Assembly: GCF_000382305.1 (NCBI RefSeq) | Contig: NZ_KB908037.1 | Coordinates: 1-38,754 of the forward strand | From: Vitreoscilla stercoraria DSM 513 | Lineage (GTDB): Bacteria; Pseudomonadota; Gammaproteobacteria; Burkholderiales; Neisseriaceae | Length of the DNA stretch: 38,754 nucleotides | Direction: 5' to 3' | Shown: piece by piece, positions 18,023 through 26,146 of the stretch | Layout of the letters: each line of letters starts with the position of its first letter | Position numbering within the stretch: position 1 is the stretch's first letter | Translations under genes and position numbers: made by a program | Notes under the pieces: generated by a model | The model's database searches: none | What the model saw: the letters and a program-made list of their open reading frames with translations, nothing else | What the model was told of the DNA's origin: nothing

Positions 18023-19012
18023 TTATTTTGATTCATCCATTAGGCTATTTGGCGTATAACCATGGTAGGTGGTAAAGACTTTAGTAAAATAATGAAGATT
18101 ACAGTAACCCAAATGATTGGCTACTTTAATAGGACGCATGCCAGAACTTAACAAGACCAGTGCCGTTTCCATTTTGGCTTTCTTGGCATAAGACGCAATG
18201 GTCAAGCCTGTGTGATGTTTAAACTGCTTTTTTAAATCGCATTCGTTTAAACCTACTTGTTTGGACAATTGCCGAATCGTGTGATTTTGTATGACCTCTG
18301 TATCTAAGATGTGTTGCGCCATGACAATTTGTGTTGGCACCGAGTGGTAATGATGCGTCTGATCAGCGAAGAGATGCGTGAGTAAATTCAATGATATGGA
18401 TTCGATTTTCAATAAATCGAATTCATTGCTTCCATGCGGTAAGTCGAGCAATTGTTCTGCGAGTAAAAATAAGACAGGGGGAGGTTTGCGCATGATTTGT
18501 ACGGCTGCTTGGTCAGGGCTAGCCAAGAAAAACTGGCTGATTTCGTTCACTGCCTTATCAGGAAGCAATTGTTCCAATAGTTGTACATCAAAATCTAAAC
18601 CCACACTTTGAATGATTGTTTGGTTGGGTATGTCAGCTTCGACAACACCCAAGCAACCACGACGCAGCCATACTTGCATAGGGAAAACTGAAATATCGGT
18701 GTGCAAATCTGGAAAGTGAAAATCAAAACGGCCTTTGATGGTGATGTTAATACCGAAGTTGAGTAGGTTTTTTTCATTAATCAGATGTTGCGCTGTATTA
18801 GATGAATAATTATTACGAAACAATACGATGCGATTGAATCGGTATAAGTCAGTATAACCATTGCAATGAGGGAAAATTCCAACATGATAATTGGGTTTAC
18901 AATGTGTAAACGTAATCCCATTCATATTCGATGAAAGACCTGTTTCACGCAGCTGACTAAAACTGTTGAAATTACTCATCTCACAAGTATTTGTTGGTTT
19001 AGGAGTCATCAT
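18023..19012 (-). CDS. PchR-like AraC-family regulator of siderophore uptake
   Basis: With the start chosen the protein has 329 residues. The C-terminal 100 residues carry the two AraC helix-turn-helix units. The first reads IRQLSKQVGLNECDLKKQFKH, very close to the 'VGLNExxLKxxF' form of PchR/AlcR-type regulators that sense a ferric siderophore; the second is RPIKVANHLGYCNLHYFTKVF. The N-terminal part is a sensor region of no clear motif. Candidate starts are 19054 (no spaced ribosome site) and ATG ATG at 19012/19009, preceded by AAAGAGA at good spacing, which I prefer. It lies 126 bases upstream of the TonB receptor on the same strand, so it should activate that operon when its siderophore is present. 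Confidence 0.82.
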   Translation of the reverse strand: MMTPKPTNTCEMSNFNSFSQLRETGLSSNMNGITFTHCKPNYHVGIFPHCNGYTDLYRFNRIVLFRNNYSSNTAQHLINEKNLLNFGINITIKGRFDFHFPDLHTDISVFPMQVWLRRGCLGVVEADIPNQTIIQSVGLDFDVQLLEQLLPDKAVNEISQFFLASPDQAAVQIMRKPPPVLFLLAEQLLDLPHGSNEFDLLKIESISLNLLTHLFADQTHHYHSVPTQIVMAQHILDTEVIQNHTIRQLSKQVGLNECDLKKQFKHHTGLTIASYAKKAKMETALVLLSSGMRPIKVANHLGYCNLHYFTKVFTTYHGYTPNSLMDESK

Positions 19013-19562
19013 ACATATCTCTTTGAATTCCAGTATTGTGTAACTTTGGCTCATCCTTGACAAGCAATCATAATAATCAAGACATCATTTCGATATATCG
19101 GTGTGGAACCTTACCTCAAATCCATCTTCGTTGAATCATCGTTCAAGCAACCGCGCACCTTTCTATCAAATAGGATTGGCAGCCAGTCATCTGTCACATG
19201 AAAAAATAGGAAGTGGTCACAGCGGTTGTTTGCGATGTCGCGATTGTTGGTTTGGTTTTTAAATAATTGTAATCATAGGGTTATTTTGTATTTTATAAAT
19301 TCAAGCTTACAAAGTTAATCAAGCGTCCTGTAAACTTTTTTTACAGGACGCTTGGTGATTGAGTCATGAAAATGCAAAATAACGCAATAGGGTTAATTTG
19401 TTTTTGAATGGTGCTGATTTGTACGTTTTAAACTCAACTGGATGGCGCCAATTGAGTTTAGATAGCATGTTTTTGATTGCAGATGCCGTTCCAGATTGGC
19501 TCAAGTTCACGAGTAGGAAGAGAACGGATTTAGTGTTTGCGTGAGCAGTTTTCAGATAAGGA
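19013..19562. other. Intergenic region between the AraC regulator and the response regulator gene
   Basis: About 550 bases. It must contain the promoter of the araC gene, though I see no clear -10/-35 pair. It contains the DUS hairpin at 19320-19354, which follows the minus-strand regulator operon by about 210 bases. No credible open frame was found. Confidence 0.6.
19320..19354. terminator. Inverted pair of DUS-like 12-mers forming a hairpin
   Basis: Exact copies at 19321-19332 (plus) and 19342-19353 (minus) pair as a 15-bp stem around a 5-base loop CTTTT. It lies downstream of the minus-strand redox two-component genes. There is no long T run on either side, so it may be a weak terminator, or mainly a paired uptake sequence as is common in Neisseria. 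Confidence 0.7.
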
Positions 19563-20096
19563 TTATTTTTTAACAGGATGTTTCTGTAACATTCTTTGCA
19601 AGGTGCGCCTATGCATATTTAAGGCTCGGGCAGTAGCAGAAATATTGCCATGATTTTCTTCTAAAACCCGTTGTAAATGCTCCCAAGTCAAACGTTTTAA
19701 TGACAATGGATCTGCTTCCAAAGGCGTTTCAATGAGCAAATTTTCATCTTTATTTGGCTGGATAAAACAATTTAAAATGGTTTCAACATCAACAGGCTTA
19801 GGCAAATATTCACAAGCCCCTAATTTAATGGCACTCACAGCAGTGTTGATACTGGCATAGCCCGTCAAAATGAGAATGGGAGTGTTTGGAAATTGGGCGT
19901 GTAAAATGGGCAATAATTTTAAGCCACTTTCTGCCCCCAAATTTAAATCTAAAATAATGCCGTCGCCCGCTTCTTTTAATTGCAATGCTTCTTCTGTGGT
20001 ATGGCAACATATTAATGTATGACCTAAGCGTTGCATACTGCGTTGGAGTAAGCGTGAAAAGGTTGGATTGTCGTCAATTAAAACATATTGGCTCAT
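19563..20096 (-). CDS. regA: RegA/PrrA/ActR-like redox response regulator
   Basis: This 177-residue response regulator has a receiver domain (residues about 1-115) with phosphoacceptor Asp in GIILDLNLGAESG, Thr in LILTGYAS and Lys in EYLPKPVD. A short linker leads to a Fis-type helix-turn-helix (GNISATARALNMHRRTLQRML, about 148-168). The recognition segment is nearly the same as the RegA/PrrA signature as I know it. The ATG at 20096 was preferred over the open frame seven codons upstream because it forms an ATGA overlap with the kinase stop. In the family it activates respiratory and redox genes when the quinone pool is reduced. The divergent cytochrome bd operon is its obvious target, supported by a box at 21358-21374. 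Confidence 0.85.
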   Translation of the reverse strand: MSQYVLIDDNPTFSRLLQRSMQRLGHTLICCHTTEEALQLKEAGDGIILDLNLGAESGLKLLPILHAQFPNTPILILTGYASINTAVSAIKLGACEYLPKPVDVETILNCFIQPNKDENLLIETPLEADPLSLKRLTWEHLQRVLEENHGNISATARALNMHRRTLQRMLQKHPVKK

Positions 20097-21319
20097 AATT
20101 CTGTAATCGGTACACAAATAACAGCTTGTACCCCTCCTTGTGGTCGATTAAACAAATTCAAGCTTCCGCCCATTTTTTCAAGAGTTGCATGGGACAATTG
20201 TATCCCCAAGCCCAATCCTGCTGGCTTTTGGGTCGCTTGTACTTGCAGACCTTCTTGGTAAAAATAGTGCTCAGTCAGTGAACCTTTTTCATTGATAACA
20301 TGGACGGTTAACCATCCTTTTTCTATTCGCGTATCCAAGCTCACTTGATTTTCACCGGCATCTGCTGCGTTATTCAAAATATTGAACAATGCCGGCCAAA
20401 ACAAAGGATCTAGGATGACTTTTTGTGTATTTTTATGAAAATATTGCCACTGTACCACCACTTGCGGGCGCAAATTGCGCCATTGATTCAAATGTTGTTC
20501 TAAGACTTGATCGAATACAGTAGGTTGATGGTTGATTTCTTGTTGCTCACGTAGTTGATGTAAAATTTGAGTACATTCATCCAATTGCAATTGCATTAAA
20601 TCCAAGTCTTCCAAATCTTCAGAGCTGCTTTTGGCTCGATATTCTCCGACTAATAAATACAAGTTATTCAAAGGCGTTGACAATTGATGTGCCAAATTAG
20701 CCGCATTCATACCCAACCACAATATGTTTTCATCACGCATTTGGTTGCGATCTGCTTCTCTGAGTAAACGATCTCGTTGTTTTAAATCAGCCATCAGCCA
20801 TGTCACAGCAGCAGTCATCATACTGATACTGATACCAAAGGTCAGCCACATGCCTAAAAAATGCAATTGAATGTTTTGATGTAGCCAGTGATGGCTGATT
20901 AAAGGTAAATACCAAACATACATGATTCCATAAGCCAACACACTGGCGATTGCCATGCCAATGGCAAAAACATATTGGCACATTAAAGCTGCAAATAAAA
21001 CTGGAATCAAATACAAAAAAATCAGTGGATTGCTGGCGCCACCTGTAAAAAATAAAAATTCCGTCAATACCCACCAATCCAAACACAAACCTAATACCAC
21101 GGCCCAATAAGGTTGGTAAGCATCGTGTTTTTGATAAACCGACAATAAAATATTGCCCAGTATCAATGTCAACCATGCTTGCGCAATTAAGAGATGCGGC
21201 AATGGAATATTCAAACCCAAGCACAATATCCACATTCCTAGAGCAGCCAGTGACCAAAGCCAACGAAGCTTGAGATTGGCATTTGCCAACCGCACTTGAT
21301 CTATCAACAAACTTTTCAT
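20093..21319 (-). CDS. regB: RegB/PrrB-like redox sensor histidine kinase
   Basis: This 408-residue membrane kinase has six hydrophobic segments in residues 20-175. The quinone-sensing heptapeptide region of RegB (GGxxNPF) appears as GGASNPL at 93-99. The phosphorylated histidine is His211 in AHQLSTPLNN. Cys249 in LDECTQILHQLR aligns by eye with the redox-active cysteine of RegB. The ATPase part has an N box at about 313-320 (NILNNAADA) and G box KPAGLGLGI. It would phosphorylate the downstream RegA-like regulator, with which it overlaps by 4 bases, under low oxygen or a reduced quinone pool. The last residue of the heptapeptide is Leu instead of Phe, a small departure from the classic motif. 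Confidence 0.85.
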   Translation of the reverse strand: MKSLLIDQVRLANANLKLRWLWSLAALGMWILCLGLNIPLPHLLIAQAWLTLILGNILLSVYQKHDAYQPYWAVVLGLCLDWWVLTEFLFFTGGASNPLIFLYLIPVLFAALMCQYVFAIGMAIASVLAYGIMYVWYLPLISHHWLHQNIQLHFLGMWLTFGISISMMTAAVTWLMADLKQRDRLLREADRNQMRDENILWLGMNAANLAHQLSTPLNNLYLLVGEYRAKSSSEDLEDLDLMQLQLDECTQILHQLREQQEINHQPTVFDQVLEQHLNQWRNLRPQVVVQWQYFHKNTQKVILDPLFWPALFNILNNAADAGENQVSLDTRIEKGWLTVHVINEKGSLTEHYFYQEGLQVQATQKPAGLGLGIQLSHATLEKMGGSLNLFNRPQGGVQAVICVPITEL

Positions 21320-21357
21320 TCACGCAATCCATTGAAAATAAAAAACTAAAATTCAAG

Positions 21358-21374
21358 TGCGACAATATGTCGCA
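21358..21374. promoter_or_regulatory. RegR/RegA-box-like palindrome between regB and cydA
   Basis: TGCGACAATATGTCGCA is a perfect palindrome with a 3-base centre. Its inner 15 bases match the RegR box GNGRCRTTNNGNCGC (as I recall it from Bradyrhizobium) at all but one fixed position. It lies 38 bases from the regB start and 94 bases from the cydA start, well placed to control both divergent units. Confidence 0.6.
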
Positions 21375-21415
21375 TTGTGAAAAATCATTCATTTTTTAAT
21401 AATAACCCTGATCGG

Positions 21416-21429
21416 TTGATTTTAGTCAA
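21416..21429. promoter_or_regulatory. FNR/ANR-like site upstream of cydA
   Basis: TTGATTTTAGTCAA matches TTGATNNNNATCAA with one mismatch. It is 38 bases before the cydA ATG. FNR control of bd oxidases is well established, but a single-mismatch site can occur by chance in AT-rich DNA. Confidence 0.5.
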
Positions 21430-21467
21430 ATTTGTATTGACGATTTGAAATTCAAAGGGGATTTACT

Positions 21468-22868
21468 ATGTTTGAATGGGATGCGTTGCTTTTGGCACGC
21501 ATACAATTTGCTTTTACCGTGTCTTTTCACATCATTTTTCCATCTATCACCATCGGCTTGGCCAGTTTTTTGGCTGTGTTAGAAGCTTGTTATTTGAAAA
21601 CCAAGCAACCGCTTTACAGACAGCTTTATTTGTTTTGGTCGAAGATTTTTGCCATCAATTTTGGGATGGGTGTGGTTTCTGGATTGGTAATGGCTTTTCA
21701 GTTTGGTACAAACTGGAGTGGTTTTTCACAATTTGCTGGCAGCGTGACAGGGCCTTTATTGACTTATGAAGTGATGACGGCCTTTTTCTTAGAAGCAGGC
21801 TTTTTAGGTGTCATGTTATTCGGTTGGAATAAAGTTGGTCCTAAATTACATTTTTTTGCCACCTGTATGGTTGCTTTGGGTACTTTGATGTCCACTTTTT
21901 GGATTTTAGCCTCCAATTCTTGGATGCAAACCCCGCAAGGTTTTGTGATTGAAAATGGTGTGGTTGTGCCCACTGATTGGATGGCGATTATTTTCAATCC
22001 GTCGTTTCCATACCGTTTGCTTCATATGACGATTGCTGCTTACATTTGCAGCGCCTTGTTTGTGATTGCCACCGCCGCTTGGCATTTGCGCCAACAACAA
22101 CATCAGGCCGCTGGTCGCAAAATGCTTTCTATGGGTCTGGGTTTATTGGCGGTATTGGTGCCTGTACAGATTTTGATGGGTGATTTACACGGTTTGAATA
22201 CCCTTCAATATCAACCTGCCAAAATCGCAGCCATTGAAGGTCATTTTCACAACCATGGTCATGAGCCTACACCATTAAAATTGGTTGGTTGGCCTGATAT
22301 GGAAGAGGAAACAACCCATTACGCTTTGGAAATTCCCAAATTAGGCAGTCTCATCTTGACACACAGTTTGGACAAACAAGTACCTGCTTTGACTGAGTTT
22401 GCGCCAGAAGACCGTCCGAATGCCACCATTGTATTTTGGTCGTTTCGCATCATGGTGGGCTTGGGTATGTTGATGTTGGTATTGACCATTTGGGGAAACT
22501 GCTTGCGTAAAAAGCAATGGCAACACAGTCCCAAATTCTTACGCTTTGCTTTTTATATGGGTCCATCTGGATTGTTAGCGGTGCTGGCTGGTTGGTTCAC
22601 CACTGAAGTCGGGCGTCAACCTTGGGTTGTTTATGGTGTACAACGCACGGCCGATGCCGTTTCCAACCATGGTCAACTGCCAATGACCATCAGCTTAATT
22701 GTATTCATTGTGGTTTATTGTTCGGTTTTCGGTATGGGCTGTTATTACTTATGGCGTTTGTTGGTGCAAGGACCGCCAAGTCTTCCTCAAAATCTTCAAC
22801 CAACATGGTCTTTTTCAGGACGCTTAGAAACAAATGAGCTTGCTGATAACGACACACGCAATCATTAG
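21468..22868 (+). CDS. cydA: Cytochrome bd (CioA-type) ubiquinol oxidase subunit I
   Basis: This 466-residue inner-membrane subunit holds haems b558, b595 and d. His21 in FTVSFHIIFP is the first haem ligand, His in YRLLHMTIAAY is a second, and Met in FWSFRIMVGLGML fits the third. GRQPWVVYG is the conserved periplasmic motif. The protein is shorter than E. coli CydA (about 522) because the Q-loop is short, as in cyanide-insensitive CioA oxidases. The ATG has AAAGGGG 9-15 bases upstream. It is first in an operon with cydB and a DUF2474-like gene, and is divergent from the RegBA genes. It would give high-affinity, low-proton-yield oxygen reduction under microaerobic or stress conditions. Confidence 0.93.
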   Translation: MFEWDALLLARIQFAFTVSFHIIFPSITIGLASFLAVLEACYLKTKQPLYRQLYLFWSKIFAINFGMGVVSGLVMAFQFGTNWSGFSQFAGSVTGPLLTYEVMTAFFLEAGFLGVMLFGWNKVGPKLHFFATCMVALGTLMSTFWILASNSWMQTPQGFVIENGVVVPTDWMAIIFNPSFPYRLLHMTIAAYICSALFVIATAAWHLRQQQHQAAGRKMLSMGLGLLAVLVPVQILMGDLHGLNTLQYQPAKIAAIEGHFHNHGHEPTPLKLVGWPDMEEETTHYALEIPKLGSLILTHSLDKQVPALTEFAPEDRPNATIVFWSFRIMVGLGMLMLVLTIWGNCLRKKQWQHSPKFLRFAFYMGPSGLLAVLAGWFTTEVGRQPWVVYGVQRTADAVSNHGQLPMTISLIVFIVVYCSVFGMGCYYLWRLLVQGPPSLPQNLQPTWSFSGRLETNELADNDTRNH

Positions 22869-22878
22869 GGAGCAAAAC

Positions 22879-23886
22879 ATGGGTTTGGACTTAACTTTCA
22901 TTTGGTTTCTCATCATCATCTTCGGCACTGGGATGTACATCATCATGGATGGTTTTGATTTGGGAATCGGCATTTTGTTACCGTTTGCGCACAATCGGCA
23001 GCAAAAAGACATGATGGTCAATACGGTGGCGCCTGTATGGGATGGCAATGAAACGTGGTTGGTGCTTGGTGGTGCGGCTTTGTTTGGGGCTTTTCCTTTG
23101 GCTTATGCTGTCATTTTAGAAGCTTTAATGATGCCATTGAGCCTGATGCTCATTGCTTTGATTTTTAGAGGGGTGGCGTTTGAATTTCGCTTTAAAGCCA
23201 ACCCAAATCACCAAGCGTTGTGGGACAAAGCGTTTGTGACGGGTTCGATGATGGCCACATTTTGCCAAGGCATGGTAGTCGGTGCATTGGTACAAGGCAT
23301 CAGTGTCACCAACCGTCAATACACAGGAGGTATGTTTGATTGGTTTAGCATATTTACATTGTTGTGTGGAATGGGTTTGTTGGCAGCTTATGCCTTATTG
23401 GGCGCAACGTGGTTGCTATTGAAAACAGATGGCGTGTTACGTCAATTGGCGCAAAAATGGAGTCGGTATTTGGTTATGGTTTTGTTAATCATGATGCTAT
23501 GCATCAGTATTTACACGCCTTTGTTAAATGACACCATTGCACAGCGTTGGTTTGGACAGCCTCAATTTTGGATGTTTATGCCTGTGCCGATTTTGTGTGT
23601 TTTGACTGCCGTTGTGTTAATCCAATCCATAAAAAAACAAAGAGATGTTTTGCCATTTTTGTGTACCTTGGGTTTGATTTTTTTAGGATACAGTGGATTG
23701 GGCATCAGTGTTTGGCCACATATCATTCCCCCTTCGATCGACATTTGGCAAGCATCTTCAGGCTTGGCTAGCCAAGGATTCATGGCATTGGGAACACTGT
23801 TGATTTTACCCATTGTTTTGGCTTACACCGCTTGGAGTTATTATGTATTCAGAGGCAAGGTCAAGGAGAGTGGCTATGAACATTAA
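22879..23886 (+). CDS. cydB: Cytochrome bd (CioB-type) ubiquinol oxidase subunit II
   Basis: This 335-residue membrane subunit pairs with CydA. The N-terminus GLDLTFIWFLIIIFGTGMYI, then MDGFDLGIGILLPF and APVWDGNETWLVLGGAALFG are diagnostic for CydB. The frame is open 15 codons further upstream inside cydA, but the ATG at 22879 follows GGGAG at proper spacing and gives the standard start. It lies 10 bases after the cydA stop. Its last codons overlap the following small gene by 11 bases in another frame. Confidence 0.92.
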   Translation: MGLDLTFIWFLIIIFGTGMYIIMDGFDLGIGILLPFAHNRQQKDMMVNTVAPVWDGNETWLVLGGAALFGAFPLAYAVILEALMMPLSLMLIALIFRGVAFEFRFKANPNHQALWDKAFVTGSMMATFCQGMVVGALVQGISVTNRQYTGGMFDWFSIFTLLCGMGLLAAYALLGATWLLLKTDGVLRQLAQKWSRYLVMVLLIMMLCISIYTPLLNDTIAQRWFGQPQFWMFMPVPILCVLTAVVLIQSIKKQRDVLPFLCTLGLIFLGYSGLGISVWPHIIPPSIDIWQASSGLASQGFMALGTLLILPIVLAYTAWSYYVFRGKVKESGYEH

Positions 23887-24004
23887 TCAGATGAAACCTT
23901 TTTTTTGGCTCATTGCCATTTGGTTCATGAGTTTAATGGGGTTCAGTCTCGTGGCCTCTTTTTTTAAATGGTTAATGCGTATGGCAGGCTTGCTTCCTGA
24001 ATAA
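23876..24004 (+). CDS. DUF2474-like small subunit of the bd oxidase
   Basis: This 42-residue protein (MNINQMKPFFWLIAIWF... to MRMAGLLPE) has one membrane helix and a positively charged segment after it (FKWLMRM). Small single-helix proteins of the DUF2474/CydX kind lie directly after cydB in many bd operons and help stabilise the oxidase. The ATG at 23876 overlaps the end of cydB and has AAGGAGAG shortly before it, at 23862-23869. It is too short to be certain by similarity, but position, overlap and composition agree. Confidence 0.75.
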   Translation: MNINQMKPFFWLIAIWFMSLMGFSLVASFFKWLMRMAGLLPE

Positions 24005-24082
24005 ATAGCAATATCAGGTTTTGTTGTATGACGAGCCATGATGATTCTCATATTGGAACGAAAGATGAACATTTTCAGATAC

Positions 24083-24094
24083 AAGCGTCCTGTA
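24083..24094 (+). repeat. DUS-like 12-mer, exact, intergenic
   Basis: AAGCGTCCTGTA lies 79 bases after the DUF2474-like gene, in the form acAAGCGTCCTGTAtgg. Confidence 0.85.
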
Positions 24095-24097
24095 TGG

Positions 24098-24133
24098 TTT
24101 AATCCATAAAAATGTCATTTTTAATCCATAAAA
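24098..24133. repeat. Two direct repeats TTTAATCCATAAAA, 22 bases apart
   Basis: Copies at 24098-24111 and 24120-24133 are identical over 14 bases. A period of 22 bases is about two helical turns, which would put both on the same DNA face. They lie in the leader between the cyd and hyu operons. A regulator site is possible but unproven. Confidence 0.6.
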
Positions 24134-24189
24134 TTTATGATTTTTTTAAAAATATTTGTTTCTTTATAAATATAATAAAATTTCTTAAC

Positions 24190-24224
24190 AAAACAAGTTT
24201 GCTATTGCAGTAAGCTTGTTTTTT
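24190..24224 (+). terminator. Probable terminator of the cydAB operon
   Basis: AAAACAAG (24190-24197) pairs with CTTGTTTT (24215-24222), with partial inner pairing, and a run of six T from 24219. It lies 186 bases after the last cyd-operon gene. Confidence 0.65.
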
Positions 24225-24252
24225 GTTTTGATAAAAATAATTTTTTTTCGAC

Positions 24253-24341
24253 TAACAGTGCATTCCATAGGGCACAGTTACACCTTCAGTCAAGACGCTG
24301 GATGTGCATCAATTTATGGTTGTCAGACACTTTTTGACAAC
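24253..24341 (+). promoter_or_regulatory. hyu leader with two inverted repeats
   Basis: TAACAGTGC (24253-24261) and GCACAGTTA (24272-24280) are complementary except for one A-A pair. GTTGTCA (24319-24325) and TGACAAC (24335-24341) are exactly complementary around 9 bases. The second ends 7 bases before the hyuB ribosome site. They may be regulator sites or mRNA hairpins for the hydantoinase genes. Confidence 0.4.
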
Positions 24342-24358
24342 GCACATTGGAGTTGAAC

Positions 24359-26125
24359 ATGCACACCACCTCTGGCATAGACCCGATTACCTTATCGGTA
24401 GTCCGTGGCGCTTTAGAAACTGCCCAACGTGAAATGACCATTACTTTAGAAAAAACAGGTCGTTCAAGTGTATTCAATTTGGCGCACGATTACAGCAATG
24501 CTTTATTTGACCACTATCCTGAGATGATTTTACAAGGACAAGACATTCCGATTCATTTGGGTTCTTTGATTCCTGCGATGAAAGCCGTTGCCAATTATTT
24601 TGGTGACAATATCCATGAAGGTGATGTGATTTATCACAATGATCCAGTTTATGCAGGCAGTCATATTTTGGATTGTTGTATGTATAAGCCTGTGTTTTAC
24701 AAGGGCGAGCTGGTGTTTTGGGCAGTGTGTAAAGGGCATTTGACCGATATTGGTGGTCCCGTTCCAGCAGGATACAATCCTGATGCTAAAGAAATTTATG
24801 CCGAAGGTTTGCGCATTCCGCCTGTCAAATTGTGGGACAAAGGCGAACGTCGTGATGATGTCATCAATTTAATCATGTCAAACATGCGCGCGCGTCGCAA
24901 TCAAGAAGGCGATTTGAATGCACAATTGGGTGCTTGTCGTGTCGGCGAGCGCAATTTGTTGGCATTAATTGACAAATATGGTTTGGAAACTGTTCGTGTG
25001 GCGATTGCAGAGTTGAAAAACATGGCAGACAGCCACATGCGTTCTTTAATCAGCTCCATTCCTGATGGTCATTATCGTGGTGAAGCGGTATTGGAAGACT
25101 CAGGTCACGGTTTGGGTGAGTTGACCATTACCGCTGACATTGAAATCAAAGATGACACTGTACACATTCAAATTGAAAGCCCGCCACAAGTGCCGTATTT
25201 CATCAATTCGTATGAAGGCAATTCGATGTCGGGCATTTATTTGGGTGTGATGATGTTTGCCCAAGTACCGCCGCCGTATAACGAAGGTTTGTACCGTTGT
25301 GTGACGGTTGATTTGGGTGCCAAAGGCACACTTTGCAATGCACAAGAACCTGCACCTCATGTCAATTGCACCACCACGCCTATGGAAACTCTAACCGATG
25401 CGGTGCGCAAAGCATTTGAAGCAGCTGCGCCTGAACGTGTGACGGCATCTTGGGGACATGCATCAGGCATTAATATTGCAGGCATTGACCCACGCACAGG
25501 TGAACAATACGTCACCATGGTTTTGGCATCGATTATTTCAGGCGCAGGTGCCACACAGCAAATGGACGGCTGGCATGCATGTGGTCCTTTGTGTTGTTTT
25601 GGTGCCTTGTCTTCAGGTGACATTGAATTATTGGAATACCAATATCCTATTTTGATACACCGCTATGGTTTAGCACAAGACAGTGGCGGGGCTGGTTTTT
25701 ATCGTGGCGGTTCGGGTACGGTTTGGGAAGTGGAACCTTTAGACCATGAGATGACGGTCATTGCTTTTGGTGAAGGTCGCCAAATTGCGACCATGGGTGC
25801 GGCTGAAGCGCAAAATGGTTGGCTTGAGCCTAAATTAGGACGTTTGGAAATTTTACAGGACGCTGATGTCAGCAAAAGTTACATTCAAAATACCTTGACT
25901 CATATTAAGCCAGGACAACGGGCACGCAATACCAATCCAGGTGGTGGTGGTTTTGGCAATGCGTTTACCCGTCCTGTCAATGCGGTGTTGAAGGATTGGC
26001 AACAAGGTTTGATTTCGATAGAAGGGGCTCGTTTGGATTATGGCGTGGTCATCGATGCAGAAACAGATTCCGTCAATGAAGCTCAAACAGCCACATTGCG
26101 CCAAGCTCAAACCATTGTTGCTTAA
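24359..26125 (+). CDS. Hydantoinase B/oxoprolinase-family subunit
   Basis: This 588-residue HyuB-family subunit works with HyuA proteins in ATP-dependent opening of cyclic amides (N-methylhydantoin, 5-oxoproline) or in carboxylation of ketones. Visible family motifs are the start DPITLSVVRGALETAQREM, the metal-site-like YHNDPVYAGSHILD, CKGHLTDIGGPVPAGY and the C-terminal NPGGGGFGN. A TTG at 24347 is in frame, but the ATG at 24359 has GGAG at 24349-24352 and gives the normal start. The A subunit follows after 21 bases. The true substrate cannot be read; no hydantoin racemase or carbamoylase gene is adjacent. Confidence 0.87.
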   Translation: MHTTSGIDPITLSVVRGALETAQREMTITLEKTGRSSVFNLAHDYSNALFDHYPEMILQGQDIPIHLGSLIPAMKAVANYFGDNIHEGDVIYHNDPVYAGSHILDCCMYKPVFYKGELVFWAVCKGHLTDIGGPVPAGYNPDAKEIYAEGLRIPPVKLWDKGERRDDVINLIMSNMRARRNQEGDLNAQLGACRVGERNLLALIDKYGLETVRVAIAELKNMADSHMRSLISSIPDGHYRGEAVLEDSGHGLGELTITADIEIKDDTVHIQIESPPQVPYFINSYEGNSMSGIYLGVMMFAQVPPPYNEGLYRCVTVDLGAKGTLCNAQEPAPHVNCTTTPMETLTDAVRKAFEAAAPERVTASWGHASGINIAGIDPRTGEQYVTMVLASIISGAGATQQMDGWHACGPLCCFGALSSGDIELLEYQYPILIHRYGLAQDSGGAGFYRGGSGTVWEVEPLDHEMTVIAFGEGRQIATMGAAEAQNGWLEPKLGRLEILQDADVSKSYIQNTLTHIKPGQRARNTNPGGGGFGNAFTRPVNAVLKDWQQGLISIEGARLDYGVVIDAETDSVNEAQTATLRQAQTIVA

Positions 26126-26146
26126 CCATTATTGAGGATATTAAAG

